A DNA stretch of 39,193 nt from Pirellulales bacterium (GTDB taxonomy: Bacteria; Planctomycetota; Planctomycetia; Pirellulales; DATAWG01): NCBI GenBank assembly GCA_036267355.1, contig DATAWG010000021.1, positions 1-39,193 of the forward strand, written 5' to 3'. The position numbers and the translations under genes are program-made. This document shows positions 24,338 to 32,134 of the stretch, piece by piece. Numbering within the stretch: position 1 is the stretch's first letter; every line of letters starts with the position of its first letter. The notes below the pieces were generated by a model. It was not told the DNA's origin, made no database searches, and saw only the letters and a list, made by a program, of their open reading frames with translations.

Positions 24338-25864
24338 CTACGGCTGGGCTTGGCAGCCGCGGATTTCGAAATCGTAGAGCGCGGCGATTTCTTCCGGCGA
24401 GCGGTCGCCGAGATTCGTGAATCGCCGCTCGAGCGCGGCCACATCGCTCACCGCCGGGGCGGCCAGTGCTTGGAATTTGTGGTCCAAAAGCGAATCGAGT
24501 TGTCCGGTCTTGGCCCTTGCATGCCCTTCCGGATACATCACCAAGCCGCTCGACAGATGGCCGAGCGTGGCATGGTCGATCGCCAGTGTGGTCGGAATGC
24601 CGTCGGGGTATTTTTCATCGAACGACGATCCGCCGTGGCGCAATTCCATGCGCTCGATGAAGCGTCGCGTTTGCGGATGGCGCAATGCTTCGTCGCCATA
24701 ATCGTCGGGCAATAGCATCAGCTCGCGCCAGCCGGATCGCTTTTGCCCGATGGCTTTGCGCAGCAGCGTCGCGATGATGTAGAACAGCGAATGGTCGGCG
24801 CTTTGGCGCGTGGTGGGATTGCGCTTTGCCGGATCGGCAATGATGTGAAACGCGGGTTCGTAAATTGTGACTTCGATCGCCCGCAACTGATCGGGATCGG
24901 CCATCAGGGCGGGATAAGCGGCGAGCAAGTCGATCAGGCCCTGGATGGCCCCGGCCGATTGGTGCTCGTACAGCCCGAGTTTGAAGTGCATGCCCATGAG
25001 CGCGAAATCGTCGCCGGCGCACGAAAGCGTCAGATCGAACGGGCTGCAATCCGATTGATGGGGCGGTTCGAACAGCGAGAAAATCGCTTCCGAGTTGCGG
25101 AAGATGTCGGCGGGCCCGACGAAGCCGCGCATGGCGCGGCGTGCGCTCAGCACCGCTACCTCGGCGCTCAATGCGGCGGAGGCGCCTTTCGAGTCGGAAA
25201 GTTGCCGGCCATGGCGAATCGCGCGGAATGGAATATAGTGAGCCACGACCAGCCCGATCGCCGACTCGATTTGCTCCGCCGTGGCGCCCGACATCGCCGC
25301 GAACACGACCGCCGATGCAATCGCCCCATGCACGACATGATCGATCTTGTGGTCCTTGAGCGAATAGACTTCGGCCAACCGGCCGCGAATTTCGTCCAAC
25401 AGAATCATCGCGCACAACGTGCGGTTGCCGTCGGCGCGGCTTAATTGCGCGGCGGCCACGGCGACCGGATAGAAGTCGTTGTGGCCAAACTCGCCGCGCG
25501 TGTGGCCGCGGGCGGGGTTGTAGCCGAAGTTCGTGCCGTTGGAATCCCACTCGCGCACAGCCGAGCAATTCGCGGCCACGGCTTTTTCCGGATGAACCGG
25601 CGCGATCGAACCAAAGCACGCGCTGCCGTCGCCGGGCGGGCAGCCGTAGCGCATGGCTTCCGCGCGCAATAGAGTCGGCGCGTTGGCGCGGGCCGCGAGA
25701 GCCGACACCCCGCAAGCCATGCTATCGCGGTGAAAGCGTTCGACTTGCTGGAAGACGGCGTCGCTGGGAGTGCCCAGCCGGCCAGCCAGAAAATCCAACG
25801 CAAACTGCCCCAGTCCATGGGCCTGGTTCGTATTTCGCGGCAGCGTGACGGATTCTGAATTCAC
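24338..25864 (-). CDS. MmgE/PrpD family protein (2-methylcitrate dehydratase-like)
   Basis: A 508-aa member of the MmgE/PrpD superfamily. Members include 2-methylcitrate dehydratase (propionate degradation), cis-aconitate decarboxylase and iminodisuccinate epimerase. Family motifs seen are the N-terminal helical region with DSMACGVSALAA, EWDSNGTNFGYNP and GHNDFYPVAVAAAQ (all-helical substrate domain), then KDHKIDHVVHGAIASAVVF, HGRQLSDSKGASAALSAEVA, IEVTIYEPAFHIIADPAKRNP, DHSLFYIIATLLRKA and the C-terminal lid. The exact substrate is open; no prpB or prpC is nearby. The ATG at 25864 is a sensible start. Confidence 0.85.
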   Translation of the reverse strand: MNSESVTLPRNTNQAHGLGQFALDFLAGRLGTPSDAVFQQVERFHRDSMACGVSALAARANAPTLLRAEAMRYGCPPGDGSACFGSIAPVHPEKAVAANCSAVREWDSNGTNFGYNPARGHTRGEFGHNDFYPVAVAAAQLSRADGNRTLCAMILLDEIRGRLAEVYSLKDHKIDHVVHGAIASAVVFAAMSGATAEQIESAIGLVVAHYIPFRAIRHGRQLSDSKGASAALSAEVAVLSARRAMRGFVGPADIFRNSEAIFSLFEPPHQSDCSPFDLTLSCAGDDFALMGMHFKLGLYEHQSAGAIQGLIDLLAAYPALMADPDQLRAIEVTIYEPAFHIIADPAKRNPTTRQSADHSLFYIIATLLRKAIGQKRSGWRELMLLPDDYGDEALRHPQTRRFIERMELRHGGSSFDEKYPDGIPTTLAIDHATLGHLSSGLVMYPEGHARAKTGQLDSLLDHKFQALAAPAVSDVAALERRFTNLGDRSPEEIAALYDFEIRGCQAQP

Positions 25865-26281
25865 CAGAGTGGATCGCTTAACGAGTTTGAATGCGAACTG
25901 CGAAAAATTATCGTCGCACGATTGAATTCAAGCAAGCCGCTGGTGGCTTCCCCTATCGCCGATGTTTGCCGTCAAACTCGGGGGCTCTTTTCCAAACCCG
26001 CGCTGCGGTTGGTCGCGGTGCTGATGATCGATCCGACTGGGAAAAGTTTGCCGGCGCTTGGTGGGACAAACCGCATGGCGACGGCTCATAAAACGGCAAA
26101 ATTTTCCGATTGGCGAAGTTCCGTCGAATGTATTGCTAAGCGTTTCGCACGTACAGTGTTGGCAATTGTGCCGCCGATACCGTGCTGTGGGGAAATTAGC
26201 GTGATTTCCTATTTTCGGAATGCACGGCTGAAGAGGCGGCGAATCCGCCGGGCATGACACCTCTGGCACAAGGACGGAACG
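25865..26281. other. Upstream region of the porin gene
   Basis: 417 bp between divergent genes. It is less GC-rich than its surroundings, as expected for a promoter of a highly expressed porin. Frames across it lack family signatures. I could not identify a well-spaced -35/-10 pair with confidence. A GGAC motif precedes the ATG at 26282. Confidence 0.45.
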
Positions 26282-27688
26282 ATGGTGCGAAACGTATTGA
26301 AATGGAGTTTGGCGCCGGCGGCGCTGGTCGCCATGGCGCTGGGCCAAGCCTGGGCCCAAGATGTGTCTACCAGTGCGGTCGGCATCAGCTATGCCGGCGA
26401 TCCTCCCGCGCCTCCGGCGGCGGCTCCGGTTGCCCCGGCTGCGCCAGCCGCTCCCGCGGCGGATGCCCCCTGCGGATGCGATGCCGCCATGGGCGGCTGC
26501 AACAACCAATGCTGTTGCGATTGCGGCGGCTGCGAATTCGACTGGAGCAAGAACACGTGGGTCAAAGTCGGCGCCGGGATCCGCTTCTCGTTCGACAACA
26601 TCGAGCAGCATACCCTCAGCGACCACAAGTACAACTTCTTCAGCCCTGACGATGCCCGTATCTACTTGAGCGGCCAAGGCCACGAGTACATCAAGTTCAC
26701 GTTGAACACCGAAATCGACAACGGTGGCACCTTCGTCTCGCCGAACGATTTGGCCGACGTGCGGATGTTGGACGCCATCATCCAGTTCGAGCTCGACGAC
26801 ACGGTTAATTTTTGGGCTGGCCGGTTCCTCCCGCCGAGCGACCGTGCGAACTTGTGCGGTCCGTTCTATCAAACCCCCTACCTCTATCCGTTCGTGTCGA
26901 ACTATGAGGCCGTCTTTGCCGGCCGCGACGACGGTGCGGCATATTGGGGTCAATGGAACGGCGGTTCGATCAAGTGGCAAGTCGGTGCGTTCAACGGCAT
27001 CGGCCGCAACTATGCTCCGACAGCCGTCAACGTTCCCGGCCCGACGATTCCGGGCGATGCGGTCGGCCCGAACACCAACGGCGATCTGCTCTATGCGTAT
27101 CGCGTCGTGTTCAACCTGCTCGATCCGGAGCCGGGTTACTATGCTCAAAGCAGCTACTTCGGCAAGAAGGAAATTCTGGCCATCGGCTTTGCCGGCCAGT
27201 TCCAAGACCATGCCGTGAACGACGGCATTGCCGGCGGCGTCGAAACGGTTGGCCGCAGCATGTACGGCAACAGCTGTGACTTGATGTATGAAACCCGCCT
27301 GCGTAATTGCGGCGTGTTCACCATCAACGCGGCCATCTACGACTTCCACGATCACCACCAGACCAACGCTTTCGCCGCCACGCAAGAAGGCGACGCCGGC
27401 GAAGTGGAAGTCTCGTACCTCACCGCCGACGAATATTGCTTCGGCAAGGTGTCGGGCAAGTTCCAGCCGTATGCTCGGTTCCAACGCTACAATCGCGACC
27501 AGAAGGCCCTCGCGGCGAGCTTCTCCTCGACTGCCGGTCCGGTTCTCGATCAGCAGACCGACTTCGGTGTCAACTACGTGATCTCGGGCTACAATGCCCG
27601 TTTGACGCTGGATTACAGCGAAGACCTCGTCGAAAACAACGGCGGGCACTTCGACCAGATTCTGGCCGGCGGACAGGTGCAGTTCTAA
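26282..27688 (+). CDS. Outer-membrane porin with Cys-rich linker
   Basis: A 468-aa beta-barrel porin resembling the phosphate-selective OprO/OprP type. The signal peptide is residues 1-25 (cleavage after QAWA). An Ala/Pro-rich segment spans 40-63. It is followed by a cluster of eight Cys between 64 and 84 (C64, C66, C73, C77, C78, C79, C81, C84). The barrel begins at about residue 88 (NTWVKVGAGIRFSFD) and shows alternating strands, RIYLSGQGHEYIKFTLNTEI, LDAIIQFELDDTVNFWAGRF, through to the aromatic C-terminal residue (GGQVQF). Four more Cys occur in the barrel. The Cys cluster is unusual for a porin and could cross-link or bind metal. A strong hairpin terminator follows at 27750. Confidence 0.85.
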   Translation: MVRNVLKWSLAPAALVAMALGQAWAQDVSTSAVGISYAGDPPAPPAAAPVAPAAPAAPAADAPCGCDAAMGGCNNQCCCDCGGCEFDWSKNTWVKVGAGIRFSFDNIEQHTLSDHKYNFFSPDDARIYLSGQGHEYIKFTLNTEIDNGGTFVSPNDLADVRMLDAIIQFELDDTVNFWAGRFLPPSDRANLCGPFYQTPYLYPFVSNYEAVFAGRDDGAAYWGQWNGGSIKWQVGAFNGIGRNYAPTAVNVPGPTIPGDAVGPNTNGDLLYAYRVVFNLLDPEPGYYAQSSYFGKKEILAIGFAGQFQDHAVNDGIAGGVETVGRSMYGNSCDLMYETRLRNCGVFTINAAIYDFHDHHQTNAFAATQEGDAGEVEVSYLTADEYCFGKVSGKFQPYARFQRYNRDQKALAASFSSTAGPVLDQQTDFGVNYVISGYNARLTLDYSEDLVENNGGHFDQILAGGQVQF

Positions 27689-27749
27689 CGTCGTGTGACG
27701 AGCGATTCCTCGGGTGAGGAAATCGAACGTCGCCAGGCGCCAAAATCCG

Positions 27750-27790
27750 CGGGGCACTGACAGGCCGCCTGTCAGTGCCCCGATTTTATT
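27750..27790. terminator. Bidirectional intrinsic terminator after the porin gene
   Basis: A 15-bp perfect stem, arms 27750-27764 and 27768-27782 (CGGGGCACTGACAGG and its inverse), with a CCG loop. It is followed by ATTTTATT on the plus strand and preceded by CCAAAAT, which reads ATTTTGG on the minus strand. It separates convergent genes and can stop transcripts from both. Confidence 0.9.
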
Positions 27791-27791
27791 C

Positions 27792-27884
27792 GTAGGTCAG
27801 GCTTTCCAGCCTGACGGCCCGTCGGACGCCGTTTCGAAAACTCGGCCAGTTGGCGCATCCGTCAGGCTGGAAAGCCTGACCTAC
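27792..27884. repeat. GTAGGTCAGGCTTTCCAGCC inverted repeat element
   Basis: Perfect 26-bp inverted arms at 27792-27817 and 27859-27884, each with an internal TCAGGCT-TTCC-AGCCTGA hairpin. The right arm overlaps the 3' end of the minus-strand hydrolase gene and supplies its TAG stop codon (27883-27881). A half copy at 38125-38148 does the same for the response regulator. Confidence 0.85.
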
Positions 27885-30355
27885 TCGACCTTCGCCCAAA
27901 ACGGATGCTGGCGGTCGGCTCGCGTTCGAGCGTCTTCGAGCATTACCGACACGCTCGGCTTGACGACGTGCCTTGTTCCCAACCGATTGCCGCCCACCGT
28001 CACGGTCACCGGCAGATTGAAATCGACCCATTCGGGCGTAAGCCAAACGGCCACCTTGGCGCCGTGCACTTCCACGTTCACCCCGTTCCTGGCATTCACT
28101 TTCACTTCGACATGCAGCGGATGCGTACCGCGCGCCGGAGGCCAGGCCGCCGGGTCGACCAGGCAATTCGGCGGCATCTGTTGGAGCTCCAAGCACCAGA
28201 AATAATTATCCCACGACCGCATCGTCACGGCGCTGAAATCATGCGGGAAGAAATCTCGCTTCTTCCGCCCCATCCAATCGAAGACGCGCTGGATCTCATC
28301 GGAAAAATGCTCGTGCCCGCGCCCCTCGTATTCCACGAGCGTCATGTCCCATCCGCGCGGGCGAGAAAAGTAGCGATCCCAATCTCGGGAATTGTTCGCC
28401 GTGCGATTCGAGTCCAGTTCGCCGCTGATGAAGTACAACGACAGGTGCTCGGCATTGGGCCAATATTGGGCAACGTATTTTCCCGACGTGGCCACGATTG
28501 GAATCACTCCAGCCCACAGATCGGGATGCGCCAGCGCGATGTCCCAGGCCGCGTCGGCGCCCATCGAATGCCCGGAAAGAAACACGCGATCCGTGTCGAT
28601 CGAGAACCGCCGGCACGCATCGCGCAACGAATCAAGCACCGCGGCATGCTCGCGGGCCGAATATTGATATTGCGCTTGATGCGGCTTGATCCAACCCGGA
28701 GCGATGACGATATATCCTTGCCGAGTCGACTGGCCTAATCGCATCGTGTGAATATCGGGGATCGGCGGACCCGGATCGGCTTGCGCCGCTGCAGCGCCGG
28801 CGGCGGCCGGGGCGGCGGCGGCCGGCGGTTGATTCGGGGCATTCGCATTTCTGACGTTCGCAGCGCCGGCTTCCGCCGCGGCGGGCATCCGCGATTCGCC
28901 GGCCCACCAACTGATCTGCTGCTCGGGCGTCGTGCCGGCCCCTTGCAAGGTCACGATCGCGGGATACTTGACGTGCGGATCGTACTCCGGCGGAAGTTGC
29001 ACCAGATACGTCACATCCGGCTCGTTTTCCAATCCGTGGATCGTCAATTCATAGGAGCCGGGCTCTTGCTGCGGCGGAGTGTCAATCGGCGGCTTCATGT
29101 GGGCCAGGATCGCGGCCACGAATTTCGGCGATGCCGATTGTTGCGAACCGATCGCCTGTAGCATCGCGTCGCGGTCGAGTTTCAGCGGATTGCGTAAGTA
29201 GTCCAGCACAAGCCGCCGCGTTTCGACCAACGACAACGCCACCTGCACATTGTCGACCGCGTCGTTCGCCCCGATCAACCAGCCGCTGACGGCGAGCGCT
29301 GCCTTTTGCTCCGGAAGCAGCGTGGCGTCGTCGGCCAATCGCCGGAATGGCGCCAGTCGATCGAGCGTCGCGAGGGTCAGCTCGGCGGCGATTTCGTCGC
29401 GGATCGGCTGCAAATGCTTGCGGATGGCCGAGTCTTTCACTAGCGACAGTTGCGCGTCGAGTTGTCCGATGGTCGCATCGCGGCGTTGTTGGGCCGCGCG
29501 ATAGGCTTGGATCTTTTCGCGCACGGCTTGCAGCGTCGCTCCGTTGATTCCTTGCGAAGGAAAGCGCTCGAGCATGCCGTAGGCAACGCCGTATTGCCCA
29601 GCCTTATGCCGCACTTCGACTTCCGAAAGCACGCGGTCGGCCCCCAATTGGCGCAGTGCTTTGGCTTGGTCGTCAAGCCCGGCCAGCGCGGGAAAATCGG
29701 CGATCACCTGCCGCAACTCGGCTTCGGCATCCGGAAATCGCTCGGCTTGCATATAGAATCGCACGAGCTTCAATCGCTGATCCGGATTTCGAGGGTCGAC
29801 CTGCTTCAGGAGAATCTTGGTGAGCAGATTGCGCGGGATCGAACTGGTGGCGATCCGCATGTCCCACAGATAGGCCTTGGCCGCCTGGGATTTTAGCGAT
29901 TCCACGCGCGACCAAAGCGGCGTCACCGTCGTCAGCCCTTGGATCACGTCGGCCGGGCCGTTGTTGGTCTGCATGGTAAACGTGCGGCGGCCCCAATCGT
30001 CGAATGGCGTGAGCCGCAGGATCGGGCCGATCGTCGCCACGGGCAGCCCGTCTTCCGCGATCGGCTGAGGGATCTTAAATGTTTCCCAGCGCGGCGGCGG
30101 GGAAGGATCGACCTTGCTGACCAGCCGCCAGGGAATCATCGTGCGCCGCAGATCGTCGTCGCACATCAAGATTGGTTTTGCGGCGGCCGCCCCACCGCTG
30201 TTATTCGGATCGACGGCCACTCCTTCGATCCTCACGAATCGTCCGTCCATTTCGCGGCCGTCGTTGACATAAATCTTTTCTGCCCTGGCGGCCGACGGGC
30301 CGATGAAGATTCCCGCCAAAGCGAGAATGCACCACGCCCGGGAAATTTGTCGCAT
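27881..30355 (-). CDS. Secreted alpha/beta hydrolase with long helical N-terminal region
   Basis: An 824-aa exported protein. The signal peptide is residues 1-26 (ILALAGIFIGPSAARA-EK). Residues 40-130 form a beta-rich region and 150-450 are helical with TPR-like features (LVRFYMQAERFPDAEAELRQ). A Pro/Ala-rich linker follows at about 520-570. The C-terminal hydrolase domain has the elbow GHSMG with S597, a possible Asp in SGELDSNRT and H681 in EGRGHEHFSDE, so it is likely an active esterase or peptidase. A family-like region with YPAIVTLQGAG resembles the oxyanion strand. Substrate unknown. The ATG at 30355 opens the signal peptide; the longer frame to 30523 does not. Its TAG stop codon lies inside a repeat. 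Confidence 0.85.
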   Translation of the reverse strand: MRQISRAWCILALAGIFIGPSAARAEKIYVNDGREMDGRFVRIEGVAVDPNNSGGAAAAKPILMCDDDLRRTMIPWRLVSKVDPSPPPRWETFKIPQPIAEDGLPVATIGPILRLTPFDDWGRRTFTMQTNNGPADVIQGLTTVTPLWSRVESLKSQAAKAYLWDMRIATSSIPRNLLTKILLKQVDPRNPDQRLKLVRFYMQAERFPDAEAELRQVIADFPALAGLDDQAKALRQLGADRVLSEVEVRHKAGQYGVAYGMLERFPSQGINGATLQAVREKIQAYRAAQQRRDATIGQLDAQLSLVKDSAIRKHLQPIRDEIAAELTLATLDRLAPFRRLADDATLLPEQKAALAVSGWLIGANDAVDNVQVALSLVETRRLVLDYLRNPLKLDRDAMLQAIGSQQSASPKFVAAILAHMKPPIDTPPQQEPGSYELTIHGLENEPDVTYLVQLPPEYDPHVKYPAIVTLQGAGTTPEQQISWWAGESRMPAAAEAGAANVRNANAPNQPPAAAAPAAAGAAAAQADPGPPIPDIHTMRLGQSTRQGYIVIAPGWIKPHQAQYQYSAREHAAVLDSLRDACRRFSIDTDRVFLSGHSMGADAAWDIALAHPDLWAGVIPIVATSGKYVAQYWPNAEHLSLYFISGELDSNRTANNSRDWDRYFSRPRGWDMTLVEYEGRGHEHFSDEIQRVFDWMGRKKRDFFPHDFSAVTMRSWDNYFWCLELQQMPPNCLVDPAAWPPARGTHPLHVEVKVNARNGVNVEVHGAKVAVWLTPEWVDFNLPVTVTVGGNRLGTRHVVKPSVSVMLEDARTRADRQHPFWAKVE

Positions 30356-30504
30356 GATATTTAGCCTCGATGTTCCGATAGCGTCCGGCGTTTTGTCGAG
30401 CAAATCACTGATCCGCCCCCGCCGTAAAAAGAAGCGGCGAGTCCCCGGCGAATTGCGATGACAAGTGTCAAAATGGCTGCCGGGCGCGAAATTCCTCTCC
30501 TTTA

Positions 30505-30585
30505 AGGCTCGGCCGAAAAACAACTCCTGCCCTCTTCCGCAAGGGACGAGGGGTCCGTGGAGAAGTAATTTTTTCGGCCGAGCCT
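30505..30585. repeat. 16-bp inverted repeat around a 49-bp spacer
   Basis: AGGCTCGGCCGAAAAA (30505-30520) and its inverse TTTTTCGGCCGAGCCT (30570-30585) are perfect. The spacer contains CCTCTTCCGCAAGGGACGAGG, resembling the hairpin at 164-189. It looks like a miniature element rather than a terminator, since the T-runs face inward. Confidence 0.65.
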
Positions 30586-30701
30586 AAACCCGCAAGAAGC
30601 GGCGCAGACCGAATCGGCCTGTAATTCCATTCTGCCGAGGCCTGTTCGAAATTGCAAACTCATCGCAACCCGACAATGCGGCGGTGCTTGCAACCGCGTG
30701 C

Positions 30702-30726
30702 GGCGCGGCGCCGTCGGCGCCGCGCC
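30702..30726. other. GC-rich perfect hairpin upstream of the fabH promoter
   Basis: An 11-bp stem GGCGCGGCGCC (30702-30712) pairs with GGCGCCGCGCC (30716-30726) around GTC. There is no U-run, so it is probably not a terminator. It lies about 50 bp upstream of the candidate -35 box. Confidence 0.55.
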
Positions 30727-30774
30727 TAGGCTGACCGCGGTCCTATTTCCCCCCCCACCGATACCCGGATGAAC

Positions 30775-30805
30775 TCGACATCTCGGCGATGCTTCCTGCT
30801 ATAAT
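30775..30805 (+). promoter_or_regulatory. Candidate sigma70-type promoter for fabH
   Basis: A consensus TATAAT at 30800-30805 has TCGACA at 30775-30780 upstream (one change from TTGACA), but the 19-bp spacer is longer than the preferred 17. It would leave a leader of about 90 nt before the ATG at 30903. Confidence 0.45.
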
Positions 30806-30902
30806 CAGCCGCTCAAGGTGGCGGCCCGCTCCGACGATCGCGGCAGGAGCCCTTGAGATTTTGCATCTCGAATTTCTCGTCGTCTAACTTCCTGTCCGCG
30901 GC

Positions 30903-31922
30903 ATGTCTGATTCTGAAATTCCTTTGGTGCGGGCGCCGCTTCGAGCGCTGACGGGCGTGGCCATCGAATCGGTCGGCAGCTACGTGCCCGAACGCGTCGT
31001 GACCAATGCCGAATTGGCTTCGCTGGGTTGTGATCCGGAGTGGATTCTTCGCCGCACCGGGATTCGCGAGCGGCGCTATGCCCCAGCAGAAATGTCCACG
31101 AGCGATCTGGCAACGATCGCCGCGCGGCGTTGCCTCGAAAAATCCGGTTTCGACCCGCGCGAAATCGATCTCGTCGTCGTCGGCACATTTACGGCCGACG
31201 CGACAATGCCCTCGACCGCGTGTCTGGTGCAGCACCAGCTTGGATTGCGGGCGGCTGCGATGGATGTCCAAGCTGCGTGTGCCGGTTTTTTTTATGCTCT
31301 CGTGACCGGCATGCAGTATGTCGCAACCGGTTGCAGCCGGGCGGCGCTGGTCGTCGGCGCGGATTGCAATTCGCGGATCGTGAATCCCTCCGACGTGCAA
31401 ACGTATCCGTTGTTCGGCGACGGGGCGGGAGCCGTGCTGCTGACACGCGGCACCGACCGGCAAGGGCTGGTGTCGTATACGATGGGAGCCGACGGTTCCG
31501 GCTACGAACTTCTGTATTGCCCGATGGGCGGGTCTCGGATGCCGCTGACTTCGGCGGGCGTCGAGCAAGGGCTGCACTTTCTTAAAATGGACGGCCGGCC
31601 GGTTTTCAAATGGGCGGTGCGCATGCTCGTAGCCAGTATTGGCGATGTGCTGAACCAATCCGGCCTCACGGTCGGCGACGTCGATCGGTTCGTCCTCCAT
31701 CAGGCGAACATTCGCATCCTTGATGCCGCCGCCAAAGAGTTGGGAATCGATCCGGCGAAGCTGGTCGTCAATCTCGATCGCTACGGCAACACGTCGTCGG
31801 GCAGCATCCCCTTGGCACTCGACGAATGCGTCGCCGATGGCCGTATCCGAGCGGGGAGCCATATTGTGCTCAGCGGTTTCGGCGGCGGCCTGGCCTGGGG
31901 CACTGGATTGCTGCGGTGGTGA
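30903..31922 (+). CDS. fabH: Beta-ketoacyl-ACP synthase III
   Basis: Condenses acetyl-CoA with malonyl-ACP to start fatty acid synthesis. The 339-aa product has the catalytic triad of FabH: C126 in DVQAACAGFFYAL, H266 in FVLHQANIRIL and N296 in DRYGNTSSGS. Other family motifs are GSYVPERVVTN, WILRRTGIRERR, GDGAGAVLL and the C-terminal LSGFGGGLAWGTGLLRW. Length is typical (about 320-340). It stands alone, without plsX, fabD or acpP beside it. The ATG at 30903 gives a normal N-terminus. A candidate promoter lies about 100 bp upstream. Confidence 0.95.
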   Translation: MSDSEIPLVRAPLRALTGVAIESVGSYVPERVVTNAELASLGCDPEWILRRTGIRERRYAPAEMSTSDLATIAARRCLEKSGFDPREIDLVVVGTFTADATMPSTACLVQHQLGLRAAAMDVQAACAGFFYALVTGMQYVATGCSRAALVVGADCNSRIVNPSDVQTYPLFGDGAGAVLLTRGTDRQGLVSYTMGADGSGYELLYCPMGGSRMPLTSAGVEQGLHFLKMDGRPVFKWAVRMLVASIGDVLNQSGLTVGDVDRFVLHQANIRILDAAAKELGIDPAKLVVNLDRYGNTSSGSIPLALDECVADGRIRAGSHIVLSGFGGGLAWGTGLLRW

Positions 31923-31958
31923 TCCGGCCAGGGCGGCTAGAGTCGGCCGCCACGGGCT

Positions 31959-32028
31959 GACGCGCGAAACCACAAGCGTGCTACTCTCTCCGGCGGCGGC
32001 ATGAAGCTCGCTTGCGGTTTCACGCGTC
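31959..32028. repeat. CGCGAAACCGCAAGCG-family inverted repeat
   Basis: The left arm is 31959-31979 (TGACGCGCGAAACCACAAGCG) and the right arm 32009-32028 (CGCTTGCGGTTTCACGCGTC). It lies between fabH and pepF and may form a transcript-end hairpin, without a U-run. Confidence 0.7.
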
Positions 32029-32134
32029 GGCTGTGCGTTTGTGGGCTCCGCGCCCCCCTTTCAACGACGGGCATTTTCCCATTAGACTGCCACGCAGCGC
32101 CATCGTATCTCACACCCAAAGGCCACGTTGTCCG

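Larger units (their letters stand above)
30356..30774. other. Intergenic region before fabH
   Basis: It separates divergent genes. It contains an inverted repeat (30505-30585) and a GC-rich hairpin (30702-30726). No gene is supported. Confidence 0.5.

Noticed and set aside
25922-26257. A 111-codon frame upstream of the porin
   Set aside because: It has no ribosome site, no motif and unusual composition; the region is better read as promoter and leader.
25928-27757. A 609-codon minus-strand frame across the porin
   Set aside because: It is antisense to a clear porin with signal peptide and barrel strands; its residues are low-complexity shadow composition.
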